Origin: UBA8337 sp965662725
GTDB lineage: Bacteria > Pseudomonadota > Alphaproteobacteria > RS24
DNA: 64,000 nt
Assembly: GCA_965662725.1 (NCBI GenBank)
Contig: CBFIIT010000005.1
Span: 1-64,000, forward strand
Reading direction: 5' to 3'
The notes under the pieces are model-generated. The model did no database searches. It saw nothing but the letters and a program-made list of their open reading frames with translations, and was not told the DNA's origin. A program made the translations under genes and the position numbers. Positions 51,028 through 59,471 of this stretch are shown here, in pieces (positions within the stretch are counted from its first letter, which is position 1; every line of letters starts with the position of its first letter).

Positions 51028-54000
51028 ATGCCGCGCTTTCCGATTATTTCGTCAATTTTCCTTTTGATATCGGCCCTTTCGGCAGCCGTGATTGTGCCCA
51101 ATACAGTTCCGCACCTAATGCCGCGACAGGCTGATATTGAGGCTGAATTATCGAGCCGCCTTTTCGCCGATATCACGATTGGAGGCAATACGCGTCTGCG
51201 TTTTGCACCGCGTCCGCAATTGATTATCGAGAATGTGCAAATTGTGCAGCTACGGCCCGATGACAACATGCTGGCCATGCAAGTGCCGCAGATGATTGTA
51301 AATTTGTCGGTTTTGGAATTGCTGCAGCAGAAGACCATTCCCACTGCCGTTACGCTTATTGGGGCTGATGTGAATGTGAAACTGGCCGGCAATCCTGCCG
51401 CTTTTTTGGCCGGTCTGCGCGCGCGTGCGCGGTTGATGACGGATTTTTTGGATAGCCGCTTTCGGGTCAGCGGCCTTAACAGTTTGCGTCCGGAAACTGC
51501 GACGACGATTGATGATTTGTCGCTTCGTGTTGAACAGGGTTTGGCGGGCGGCCCGTTGCAATTAAAAGCGCGCAAGCGGATGGATGACGGGCGCTATGCA
51601 ACCGCCTCGCTATTACTCCGAAATAGTGCGCGGCAAATTAAATTGGCTCTCGCATTGGCCATGGGTCGCGATGAGCAGTTCCAATTTGATGGTTTCATTT
51701 CACCGCGCAATGGTGACTGGCAATTGGATGGAGAGATTGAACTGTCTTCGGCCACATTACTGGCCGATAATTTTGAACAAGGCATGCCGGTTTCAGTATC
51801 GAATGAGGCGCGCAATGTGCGTTTGGCCGGATTGGTGCGTGGCAATAAATTCGGCATTCTCGCCGAGACCGTGGAAGTTGAATTGTTGAACACACAATTC
51901 CGCTCGCGGCTAATGTTGGATTGGCCGCAAAATGGCGAGGCAAAACCGGTCTTATCGGGGCGACTTTCTACCGGCGCCGTGAACCTTGATGCGCTGTCCC
52001 CGGCGGCAATGCAGCCGGAGGACACTGAATTAATTTCGGCGGCGGCGAGCAACACACTTTCCAATCTATGGCAAAGTTTTGCACCACCATTGGATGTTGA
52101 TTTACGCATCGAGGCGACTCGTTTCGAACTGGGCGGTGAGAGCGGCAGTAATTTGGCACTGGCCTTTGATTGGCGCGATAAAATTGTCGGCATTGAAAGG
52201 CTGAACCTCAATCTGCCTTTCAGTTCAACGCTTCTTTTGAGCGGTGAATTGGATTTGACCAACTCCCAAATCGGTTTTGCCGGAAACTTTTCTGCCCGCT
52301 CATCTGATGCGATTGCCGCTGCATTATGGGCCGGCGGCAGTTTCGGGTTGGATTTTTCTACTGCCGCTGAGCGGATTGACGAAAACAAATTACAACGCGC
52401 CTCATTGGTCGGCGATGTCTTATTGAACGAATCCGGACTGTCGATAAACGGCCTGTCCGCGAGGGTTGGAGATGACACAATGACTGCGGATATGCGCATT
52501 GCCGATATGCAAGGCCCGCAATTTGACACGACGCTTCGGATTGACCGGCTGGACCTTGTTGATTGGGGGATTGCTGAAGACAGCGCGCCGTCACGCGATG
52601 GCAGTGCCGCTGCTGTCTGGTCGCAAATCACCCGCTTATTGGCCGATAATTTGGCCGATGATGATGGGCAAAGAGTGATTGCTCTGGATGTGGAGATTGC
52701 CGAAACCTTTGCCGGCGCACAGCCGCTTGGCCCGGTCGCCCTGCAGGCTCGGGTCAATAATCAGCGATTGGAATTGGACGCTTTGCGGTTGGACAATATG
52801 GGTGGCGCATCGGTGCAGGCATCGGGGCAATTAATGTTTGATGCGACGCCTTATTACGGGGCTGTTCAGATTGATATGGCCGAGCAGCAAGCCGGTTGGA
52901 TCAAAGATTGGATGTTGAGCGGCTTTGGTCCATTCGGCTTGGCCGATGATATGCCGTTATCACTGCAAACCGAGATAAACCTCAGTGCGCCTGACGCGGC
53001 GGATTGGCCGATTGTCAATTTATCGGGGCAAGGCCGTTTGGGCGATATGAGTTTGGTGTTTCGGGCTGATACGCCGTCCCGCACACTCAATCTTGAGCTG
53101 GCCGGAAGCGATGTTTCTCTCAATCTTGGCGGCACTGCCAATGCATTGGCAGCTTCATTTGCCTTACCGCCGATTTATCGCAATGCCGAAATTGGCAGAT
53201 TGCGCTTAGGGGTGGAAGCGCAAACCAATGAGTTATCGGCATTGGATGGCGAGTTGCGTATGGCTGATGACAGTGTTTCCGTATCGGGTACTTTGCGACC
53301 AACTGCTTCCGGCGCGCGCATGGAAGGTGGTGTAGATTTCAGCTTTGCTCATGCTTTGCCCCTTATGGGGGTAACAGACAGGGCAGAACAGATTGCACTT
53401 ATCGGCAAGACGCAAGTCACCGCGACGCATAAAAGCGTCGGTTTCTCAGCCCTCGATATAAGTTTGGGTGAGGGGCGTCTTTCAGGCGAAGGGGTTTTGG
53501 CTCTGGATGAGCGATTGCCGCGCCTCAATATGAAGTTGGAGGCGTCTGATATGGATCTGGCTTGGTTATTGCCGACGCATAAAGGCGGCTGGAATGACGG
53601 GCCAATGGAATGGTCACTCATGGGGCTCGGTAATGCCGATATCGGTTTTCAGATCGATCGGCTGTCGCTTGGTGAGATGCGGCTGGAGCAGCTGGTCGGT
53701 CGGGCAAAATTAACCGATGGGGTGTTGGAAGCACCATCGCTTAGTCTGTCGCTTATGCAAGGCACGGGACAGTTCAACTTGCAGGCCGAAGGGGGCACAT
53801 TGCCGCCGCGTTTTAATCTGGATGGTGAGTTTACCGGCCTCAATCCAAGCGCGTTTTTCCTGCGCGTTTACGGCAATCGACTGGTCGATGCGCCGTTTGA
53901 CGGGGCGTTGCGTTTGAGCGGTCGCGGCACATCTGCCGAAAATATGATGCAATCTTTAAACGGCGAGTGGCGTTATGACATTAATGCCGGTTCGTTGTCG

Positions 54001-54390
54001 GTTTTTGATGCAATCGGCTTTGGTGATGAAGTGATGAGCGCGGCTTTTAGTGGCTCGGCCAGCGCGCTTGCTGAGAAATATCAAGGTAAAGACGAATTGT
54101 CATTCGCCCGCGGTGTCGGCTTGGCGACTTTGCGCGATGGATTGCTCGACGTGCCGCGAATGGATTTTGTTTTCGCCGATGGCTTGAATGAGGCGCGCCT
54201 GCAAAGCATAGTTGATTTGCTGAGCCTCAATTTGCAAGGCAGTTTCGCGCTATATCCGGTCGATCGGCAGCGGCCGGTAACATGGCAATTAAGCGGACCG
54301 CTTGCGAAGCCGAATTATCGGGTTGATGCGTCGGCTTTTGATGTCAGTGTCGAGACAGCGCCCAGCGCAGAACAGCAACCCGCAAGGTAG
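51028..54390 (+). CDS. AsmA-family protein
   Basis: This 1120-residue protein has one N-terminal membrane anchor (about 5-24) followed by a very long periplasmic part with the AsmA pattern. The N-domain contains ITIGGNTRLRFAPRPQLIIENVQI; the C-domain (about 850-1090, with SLSLMQGTGQFNLQAEGGTLPPRFNLDGEF and a repeated beta-groove pattern) resembles AsmA_2. AsmA proteins form bridge-like lipid channels between the two membranes and influence outer membrane assembly. It is monocistronic. Its end overlaps the convergent ribbon-helix-helix gene by 47 bases. Confidence 0.88.
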   Translation: MPRFPIISSIFLLISALSAAVIVPNTVPHLMPRQADIEAELSSRLFADITIGGNTRLRFAPRPQLIIENVQIVQLRPDDNMLAMQVPQMIVNLSVLELLQQKTIPTAVTLIGADVNVKLAGNPAAFLAGLRARARLMTDFLDSRFRVSGLNSLRPETATTIDDLSLRVEQGLAGGPLQLKARKRMDDGRYATASLLLRNSARQIKLALALAMGRDEQFQFDGFISPRNGDWQLDGEIELSSATLLADNFEQGMPVSVSNEARNVRLAGLVRGNKFGILAETVEVELLNTQFRSRLMLDWPQNGEAKPVLSGRLSTGAVNLDALSPAAMQPEDTELISAAASNTLSNLWQSFAPPLDVDLRIEATRFELGGESGSNLALAFDWRDKIVGIERLNLNLPFSSTLLLSGELDLTNSQIGFAGNFSARSSDAIAAALWAGGSFGLDFSTAAERIDENKLQRASLVGDVLLNESGLSINGLSARVGDDTMTADMRIADMQGPQFDTTLRIDRLDLVDWGIAEDSAPSRDGSAAAVWSQITRLLADNLADDDGQRVIALDVEIAETFAGAQPLGPVALQARVNNQRLELDALRLDNMGGASVQASGQLMFDATPYYGAVQIDMAEQQAGWIKDWMLSGFGPFGLADDMPLSLQTEINLSAPDAADWPIVNLSGQGRLGDMSLVFRADTPSRTLNLELAGSDVSLNLGGTANALAASFALPPIYRNAEIGRLRLGVEAQTNELSALDGELRMADDSVSVSGTLRPTASGARMEGGVDFSFAHALPLMGVTDRAEQIALIGKTQVTATHKSVGFSALDISLGEGRLSGEGVLALDERLPRLNMKLEASDMDLAWLLPTHKGGWNDGPMEWSLMGLGNADIGFQIDRLSLGEMRLEQLVGRAKLTDGVLEAPSLSLSLMQGTGQFNLQAEGGTLPPRFNLDGEFTGLNPSAFFLRVYGNRLVDAPFDGALRLSGRGTSAENMMQSLNGEWRYDINAGSLSVFDAIGFGDEVMSAAFSGSASALAEKYQGKDELSFARGVGLATLRDGLLDVPRMDFVFADGLNEARLQSIVDLLSLNLQGSFALYPVDRQRPVTWQLSGPLAKPNYRVDASAFDVSVETAPSAEQQPAR

Positions 54391-54556
54391 ATGACAGGCT
54401 GGCTTGCCGCGCTTCAGCATCCAGCGTGCGAATAAGGTCAGGCACGCTTTGCCCGTTCTCAGCCGCCATATCCTTCAAAGCATCCCAAAATAGTGGTTCC
54501 AGTGACACGCTGGTCGCGTGTCCGGCAATGGTGATGGAGCGTTTTTCCGGTTTCAC
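54344..54556 (-). CDS. Ribbon-helix-helix domain protein
   Basis: This 70-residue protein has the RHH pattern KRSITIAGHATSVSLEPLFWDALKDMA: a beta strand followed by two helices and a helix 2 region (GQSVPDLIRTLD). This small family is found beside fumC in many alphaproteobacteria, sometimes mislabelled as aryl-sulfate sulfotransferase. It is probably a DNA-binding protein; target unknown. It lies 7 bases after the fumC stop, so it is co-transcribed with fumC, and overlaps the end of the AsmA-like gene on the other strand. Confidence 0.82.
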   Translation of the reverse strand: MKPEKRSITIAGHATSVSLEPLFWDALKDMAAENGQSVPDLIRTLDAEARQASLSSTLRVAVLRWALSRH

Positions 54557-54563
54557 GAATTGC

Positions 54564-55955
54564 CTATTTTGGCGAAATCATATCTTCGGGACGGACAATT
54601 GCGTCAAATTCTTCTTCCGTCACATAACCGCCTTTAACCGCTTCTTCGCGCAAAGTCGTGCCGTTTTTATGCGCCGTTTTGGCGACGCTTGTAGCATTGT
54701 CATAGCCGATTTTCGGGGCCAATGCGGTAACCAACATCAAAGAGCGTTCCATCAGCGCGGCGATATTGTCTTCATTGGCCTTAATGCCGACAACGCAATT
54801 ATCGGTGAAGCTGACGGCGGCATCGCCAAGCAATCGAATGGACTGCAACACATTGGCGGCAATTACCGGCTTATAAACATTCAACTCGAAATGGCCTTGC
54901 GAACCGGCGAAAGAGACGGCGGTGTTATTGCCCATCACTTGCGCGCATACCATGGTCAGCGCCTCGCATTGAGTCGGGTTAACCTTACCCGGCATGATTG
55001 AAGAGCCGGGCTCGTTTTCCGGCAGGCTCAATTCACCGAGACCGGAGCGCGGGCCGGAGCCGAGCAAGCGAATATCATTGGCTATTTTAAACAGTGACAC
55101 AGCCACTTCATTTAATGCGCCATGCGCTTCCACCATTGCATCATGCGTGGCCAGTGCCTCAAATTTATTCGGCGCTGTCACGAAAGGCAGTTTGGTATAG
55201 GCGGCAACTTCATCGGCGAAACTTTCAGCAAAGCCGACTTTCGCATTAATGCCGGTACCGACAGCCGTGCCGCCTTGCGCCAATTCATAGAGTTTCGGCA
55301 ACACCGCCTCAACGCGGCCAATGCCGTTTTCAACCATTGCGACATAGCCGGAGAACTCTTGCCCCAAAGTCAGGGGGGTCGCGTCTTGCGTATGCGTGCG
55401 GCCGATTTTGATAATGTCTTTGAATTGATGTTTCTTATCATTCAGCGCATTGTGCAATTGCTGCAAAGACGGCACCAGCATGTGGACGATTTCTTCTGCC
55501 GCGGCAATATGCATGGCAGTCGGAAACGTGTCATTTGACGATTGGCTGCGATTGCAATGGTCGTTCGGATGCACCGGTTCTTTTGACCCCATCTCGCCGC
55601 CCAGAATTTCAATCGCGCGGTTGGAAATCACTTCATTGGAGTTCATATTTGATTGCGTGCCGGAGCCGGTTTGCCAAACAACCAGCGGAAAATGGTCATT
55701 CAGCTTGCCTTCAGCCACTTCACCGGCTGCTTGCACAATCGCATCGCCAACATTTTTTTCGAGATTATCAAGTGCCATATTGGCTTTTGCGGCAGACATT
55801 TTGACAATGCCGAGAGCGCGAACCAATGGCAGTGGCATGGTTTCCGTGCCGATTTTAAAATTGCCGAGTGAGCGCTGCGTTTGTGCCCCCCAATATTTAT
55901 CAGCGGCGACTTCCAGCGGGCCGAAGCTATCGGTTTCGGTGCGGGTATTGCTCAT
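54564..55955 (-). CDS. fumC: Class II fumarate hydratase
   Basis: This 463-residue protein is of the fumarase/aspartase superfamily. Seen: SSNDTFPTAMHIAA, IKIGRTHTQDATPLTLGQEFSGY, and the signature GSSIMPGKVNPTQCE with the catalytic Ser. Converts fumarate to malate in the TCA cycle without an iron-sulfur cluster. ATG 55955, preceded by GGGAG, is chosen; the frame opens six codons earlier. Downstream gene: the RHH protein. Confidence 0.96.
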   Translation of the reverse strand: MSNTRTETDSFGPLEVAADKYWGAQTQRSLGNFKIGTETMPLPLVRALGIVKMSAAKANMALDNLEKNVGDAIVQAAGEVAEGKLNDHFPLVVWQTGSGTQSNMNSNEVISNRAIEILGGEMGSKEPVHPNDHCNRSQSSNDTFPTAMHIAAAEEIVHMLVPSLQQLHNALNDKKHQFKDIIKIGRTHTQDATPLTLGQEFSGYVAMVENGIGRVEAVLPKLYELAQGGTAVGTGINAKVGFAESFADEVAAYTKLPFVTAPNKFEALATHDAMVEAHGALNEVAVSLFKIANDIRLLGSGPRSGLGELSLPENEPGSSIMPGKVNPTQCEALTMVCAQVMGNNTAVSFAGSQGHFELNVYKPVIAANVLQSIRLLGDAAVSFTDNCVVGIKANEDNIAALMERSLMLVTALAPKIGYDNATSVAKTAHKNGTTLREEAVKGGYVTEEEFDAIVRPEDMISPK

Positions 55956-56045
55956 GCCAAATCTCCCAAACAAGAATTCATTGGCAGGGGTCTAGCACGG
56001 CATGGCAGTGCCGCCAAGCGCGCGGCAAGCGCAAGGCGTTGAAAA

Positions 56046-56606
56046 CTATTTATCGCGAAAGCTGTCGAGACTGACCACTTCGCCTTTTTGTCCACTATCA
56101 GACGATGTGTCAGCCGATTTGTCAGCCATTGCGTCGGCTTTGGCATCCATTTCTTTTTGGTCTTCATCAGCCGATAAAATCGCATCGTAAATCGCGTCTT
56201 GCTGCTCAATCGCGGCGGCCAAACCGTCCGGTTCTTCGACATCAAACATCAGGCCAAAGGCGACGGAAGGGTCATAAAATTTGGTAATCGCCTCAAACGG
56301 CACGGTCAGGCGTTCAGGATGCTGGTTAAAGCTCAGCGTCACGTGAAACTCATTTTCATTGACTTCCAAATCTTCAAATTGGTTTTGCAGAACAATGGTG
56401 ATTTCTTCGGGATGCTGCGCCCGCAAGCGGTCGGACATTATCACCCCATCAGCATGGGTATAATAAGTGACATAAAAATGATGCGCCCCGCTCAGCCCTT
56501 TTTCAGCCGCCTCCAACATGACGCCGCGCACCATATTTAACAGTGCGGCCTGCGCGCGGTCAGCATATTGATAATGGTCGATATTATCTTGCGTGTCGTC
56601 TGCCAT
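56046..56606 (-). CDS. sspB: ClpXP adaptor SspB (alphaproteobacterial type)
   Basis: This 186-residue protein has a helical N-terminus (YADRAQAALLNMVRGVMLEAA), an SspB-fold beta sandwich with LSGAHHFYVTYYTHADGVIMSDRL and ITIVLQNQFEDLEV, LTVPFEAITKFYDPSVAFGLMFD, then a flexible tail ending GEVVSLDSFRDK, the ClpX-binding XB motif form. It binds ssrA tags and delivers the protein to ClpXP. Start ATG 56606 is used; the open frame continues to 56723 but that region is the tmRNA 3' part. No SD is visible; a possible -10 TATAAA lies 7 bases before the ATG (56619-56614). Confidence 0.93.
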   Translation of the reverse strand: MADDTQDNIDHYQYADRAQAALLNMVRGVMLEAAEKGLSGAHHFYVTYYTHADGVIMSDRLRAQHPEEITIVLQNQFEDLEVNENEFHVTLSFNQHPERLTVPFEAITKFYDPSVAFGLMFDVEEPDGLAAAIEQQDAIYDAILSADEDQKEMDAKADAMADKSADTSSDSGQKGEVVSLDSFRDK

Positions 56607-56660
56607 ATTTGTCTTTATACCGTCCGTCTGTGACTTCAAAAAAGCGGCTGAAACCGGCCC

Positions 56661-56696
56661 AAAAAAGTGGAAGGCTTCTGTTGCCAGGTGCCTTCC
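56661..56696 (-). terminator. Terminator hairpin of ssrA
   Basis: On the minus strand GGAAGGC (plus 56690-56696) pairs with GCCTTCC (plus 56669-56675) around a 14-base loop, followed by AC then TTTTTT (plus 56661-56666). It falls after the tmRNA coding piece and before sspB. It may both end ssrA transcription and define the precursor 3' end. Confidence 0.7.
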
Positions 56697-56945
56697 GAAC
56701 CCCGCCAACACCTGCGACGGCATTGGGCTTGAATGAAGTTGTGTGACTGCTTACGCAGCGACAGCTACTTCCGCATAGTTGTCATTTGCAACTATAGAAA
56801 TGGCCCGATAACGATGGTGCCATGCCGAGCGACGGAAACATCCTTTACACCCTCGTCGATCCTGGTTCGCCCCCAAAAACGAAAAGAGATTTGGTGGAGG
56901 CGCCGGGTACTGCCCCCGGGTCCGATGGGTTTATTGCGAAGCCCG
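56669..56945 (-). ncRNA. ssrA: Two-piece (permuted) transfer-messenger RNA
   Basis: This RNA rescues stalled ribosomes. On the minus strand the acceptor piece comes first: GGGCTTCGCAATAAACCC, a T arm (CCGGG, loop GGCAGTA, CCCGG) and the 3' acceptor strand CGCCTCC plus ACCA ending at 56892. After a 17-base linker the coding piece starts at 56874 with GGGGGCG, pairing with CGCCTCC over 7 bp. The tag frame at 56789-56751 reads ANDNYAEVAVAA and TAA, starting from resume codon GCA. A terminator hairpin ends the gene. The permuted order is typical of alphaproteobacteria. The 5' precursor end near 56945 is inferred from TATAGC at 56957-56952. Confidence 0.95.
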
Positions 56946-57060
56946 TTTATCGCTATAGTCGGCAAGCCGACGCTGTATATATAACAGTTTGCACAGTAAA
57001 ATAACAGTGCGGCGGGAAAGCACGTTGCGAATCTTTGTGAGGACGGTGCAAATTAAGGGC

Positions 57061-57855
57061 ATGAAGCAGTATCTTGACCTTCTTGACCTTGTTCTCCACC
57101 ACGGTGTGCAGCGTGATGACCGCACCGGAACCGGCACTTTGTCAGTGTTCGGCCATCAAATGCGGTTTAATCTGGCGCAGGGCTTTCCGGTTCTGACGAC
57201 CAAAAAGCTGCATTTGAAATCCATTATTCATGAGCTGTTATGGTTTCTCTCCGGCGATACCAATATCGCTTATTTAAAAGAAAACGGTGTTTCCATTTGG
57301 GATGAATGGGCTGATGATGAGGGCGATTTGGGGCCTGTTTATGGCAAGCAATGGCGAAGCTGGCAGACGCCGGGTGGCGCGCATATTGACCAAATAACCG
57401 CGCTGGTCGAACAATTGAAAAACAATCCTGACTCGCGCCGCCATATCGTCACGGCATGGAATCCGGCAGATGTCGATAATATGGCATTGCCGCCATGCCA
57501 TTGTCTTTTTCAATTCTATGTCGCCAAAGGCAAATTATCCTGCCAGCTTTATCAACGCTCGGCCGATATTTTCCTCGGCGTGCCGTTTAATATCGCCTCT
57601 TATGCACTGCTCACCCAAATGCTGGCGCAAGTATGCGATTTGGAGCCGGGCGATTTTGTTCATACGCTGGGCGATGCGCATCTTTATCTCAATCATGTTG
57701 AGCAGGCGCGCACCCAATTGCAACGCCGTCCGGGCAGTTTGCCGGGGCTTAAAATCAATCCCGATAAGAAAGATATTTTCGGTTTTGTTTTTGATGATTT
57801 CGAACTGGTCGATTATGTCGCGCAACCGCATATTGCCGCGCCGGTCGCCGTCTAG
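57061..57855 (+). CDS. thyA: Thymidylate synthase
   Basis: This 264-residue protein is the same length as E. coli ThyA, with catalytic Cys146 in ALPPCHCLFQFYV. Also DRTGTGTLSVFG (dUMP phosphate Arg), LHLKSIIHELLWFLSG, and YQRSADIFLGVPFNIASYA. It methylates dUMP to dTMP with methylene-THF. ATG 57061 is chosen from length and similarity; upstream open codons are not family-like. Two bases separate its stop from folA, which regenerates the THF that it oxidises. Confidence 0.96.
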   Translation: MKQYLDLLDLVLHHGVQRDDRTGTGTLSVFGHQMRFNLAQGFPVLTTKKLHLKSIIHELLWFLSGDTNIAYLKENGVSIWDEWADDEGDLGPVYGKQWRSWQTPGGAHIDQITALVEQLKNNPDSRRHIVTAWNPADVDNMALPPCHCLFQFYVAKGKLSCQLYQRSADIFLGVPFNIASYALLTQMLAQVCDLEPGDFVHTLGDAHLYLNHVEQARTQLQRRPGSLPGLKINPDKKDIFGFVFDDFELVDYVAQPHIAAPVAV

Positions 57856-57857
57856 TC

Positions 57858-58346
57858 ATGCCGAAAATTGAAATGGTCGTCGCCGTGGCCGAAAACGGCA
57901 TTATCGGCCAAGACGGCGATATGCCGTGGCGTCTGCCTTCTGACCTGAAGCATTTCAAACAAGTGACTATGGGGTGCCCGATTATTATGGGGCGGCTGAC
58001 TTGGCAATCTATCGGACGCCCTTTGCCCGGCCGCTTGAACATTGTCATCAGCCGCAATGTGTTGGATTTGCCCGACGGGGTGGTGGCCGCGACGACTCCT
58101 GAGGCGGCTTTGCAAGAAGCGGCAAATGCCGACACGATTATGATTATCGGCGGCGGACAGATTTACAAATTATTTGAGCCGCAGGCGCAAACCGTTCATC
58201 TGACACAAGTGCATGCAAGCCCTGAAGGCGATACGCATTTCGCGTTGCAAAATCCGGACGAGTGGCAGGAAATTGATCGGCAGCGATTTTCGGCTGGCGA
58301 AAATGACAGCGCCGATTATAGTTTTATCACGCTTAAACGTCGCTAG
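57858..58346 (+). CDS. folA: Dihydrofolate reductase
   Basis: This 162-residue protein has EMVVAVAENGIIGQDGDMPWRLPSDLKHFK (the N-terminal active site with acidic Asp), PIIMGRLTWQSIGRPLPGRLNIVISR for NADPH, and IMIIGGGQIYKLF. Reduces DHF to THF using NADPH. Translated right after thyA. The stop codon sits at the start of a short hairpin (AGCGGC 58345-58350 with GCCGCT 58355-58360) in front of the next gene's SD. Confidence 0.95.
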   Translation: MPKIEMVVAVAENGIIGQDGDMPWRLPSDLKHFKQVTMGCPIIMGRLTWQSIGRPLPGRLNIVISRNVLDLPDGVVAATTPEAALQEAANADTIMIIGGGQIYKLFEPQAQTVHLTQVHASPEGDTHFALQNPDEWQEIDRQRFSAGENDSADYSFITLKRR

Positions 58347-58372
58347 CGGCCTCCGCCGCTGAGGAGGGTGAT

Positions 58373-59281
58373 ATGCGCGAAATAACATCAGGTCTGTTGT
58401 TTCCCGAAGGGCCGATTGCCATGGATGATGGCTCGGTGATTTTGGTTGAGATTGCGCGCGGCACATTAAGCCGCGTTACCCCTGACGGAAAAATCGAGGT
58501 GATTGCCGATACCGGTGGTGGGCCGAACGGTGCTGCCATTGGCCCCGATGGCGCGGTTTATATTTGCAATAATGGCGGCTTTGAATGGCACGATGTGAAC
58601 GGTCGGTTATTTGCCGGTGATATTGCAAAAGATTATTCCGGTGGCCGTATTGAGCGTGTTGATCTGCAAACCGGCACGGTGGATGTGCTTTACACGGAAG
58701 TAAACGGCAATCCACTTCGCGGCCCAAATGATATTGTTTTCGATAAGCAGGGCGGCTTTTGGTTCACCGATTTGGGCAAAGGGCATGGCCGCTTGAAAGA
58801 CCGCGGTGCGTTATTTTATGCCAAAGCCGATGGCAGCCATGTCGAAGAAATGGTGTTTCCGGTAGAAACCGCCAATGGCGTCGGCCTCAGCCCTGATGAG
58901 GATTATGTCTATGTCGCCGAAACGCAAGGGGCGCGGCTTTGGCGCTGGCAATTAGACGGGCCGGGCAAGCTGGCCGATAGCGGCCGCACCGGACAGAAAA
59001 ACTTTGTTGCCTCGCCTGCCGGATTTAGTTTTTTCGATTCCATGGCGGTGGAAGAAGACGGCACGGTATGCGTCGCGACCATTATGAATGGCGGCATTTC
59101 TCGCATTAATCCGGAAACCGGTGATATCCGCCATGTGCCGACAGATGACCCGATGACCACTAATATTTGTTTTGGCGGTAGCGGTTTAAAAACCGCATAC
59201 ATAACTGCCTCCGGCACTGGTCGCTTATTGGCGACTGAATGGGATATGGCGGGCTTGCCGCTTAATTTTCTGAATAAGTAG
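58373..59281 (+). CDS. SMP-30/gluconolactonase/LRE family protein
   Basis: This 302-residue six-bladed beta-propeller has a likely metal site from Glu in LLFPEGPI, Asn in GNPLRGPNDIVFD and Asp in FFDSMAVEEDG, the usual positions. Members hydrolyse sugar lactones or related esters. Start is secured by GAGGAGG before ATG 58373. It may be co-transcribed with thyA-folA (26-base gap). Its 3' end overlaps the convergent DUF1737 gene by 20 bases. Substrate unknown. Confidence 0.87.
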   Translation: MREITSGLLFPEGPIAMDDGSVILVEIARGTLSRVTPDGKIEVIADTGGGPNGAAIGPDGAVYICNNGGFEWHDVNGRLFAGDIAKDYSGGRIERVDLQTGTVDVLYTEVNGNPLRGPNDIVFDKQGGFWFTDLGKGHGRLKDRGALFYAKADGSHVEEMVFPVETANGVGLSPDEDYVYVAETQGARLWRWQLDGPGKLADSGRTGQKNFVASPAGFSFFDSMAVEEDGTVCVATIMNGGISRINPETGDIRHVPTDDPMTTNICFGGSGLKTAYITASGTGRLLATEWDMAGLPLNFLNK

Positions 59282-59471
59282 AGAAAAATTCGGGCAGCAC
59301 AACCGCTTGCCCACAATGGCGATTGCCGTCGGCGTCGACTTGCATGAGGGGCGGGCCGTATAAAACCCACCCTTCGCGCAACGCATCTGACACGCGCTGG
59401 CAAAAAACCGCATCATCGGCCCCGGTTAAAAACCGATAGGCTTTTTTGTCTTGGGTCATATCTTCGCTCAC
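59262..59471 (-). CDS. DUF1737 domain protein
   Basis: This 69-residue protein matches the DUF1737 pattern YRFLTGADDAVFCQRVSDAL-(E/R)GWVLYGPP-(L)-GQAVVLPEF. No function is established. It begins at GTG 59471, overlapping the Mrp stop by 3 bases (GTGA); ATG 59459 is an alternative start. Overlaps the end of the SMP-30-like gene on the other strand. Translational coupling to the Fe-S carrier gene suggests shared expression, no more. Confidence 0.78.
   Translation of the reverse strand: MSEDMTQDKKAYRFLTGADDAVFCQRVSDALREGWVLYGPPLMQVDADGNRHCGQAVVLPEFFSTYSEN

Noticed and set aside
51594..52757. Minus-strand 387-codon ORF inside the AsmA-like gene
   Set aside because: Long by chance opposite a low-conservation gene, Ser/Arg-rich translation, no SD; the sense frame has the family features.
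56607..56723. N-terminal extension of sspB
   Set aside because: These codons translate the 3' part and terminator of the tmRNA gene; SspB homology starts at ATG 56606.
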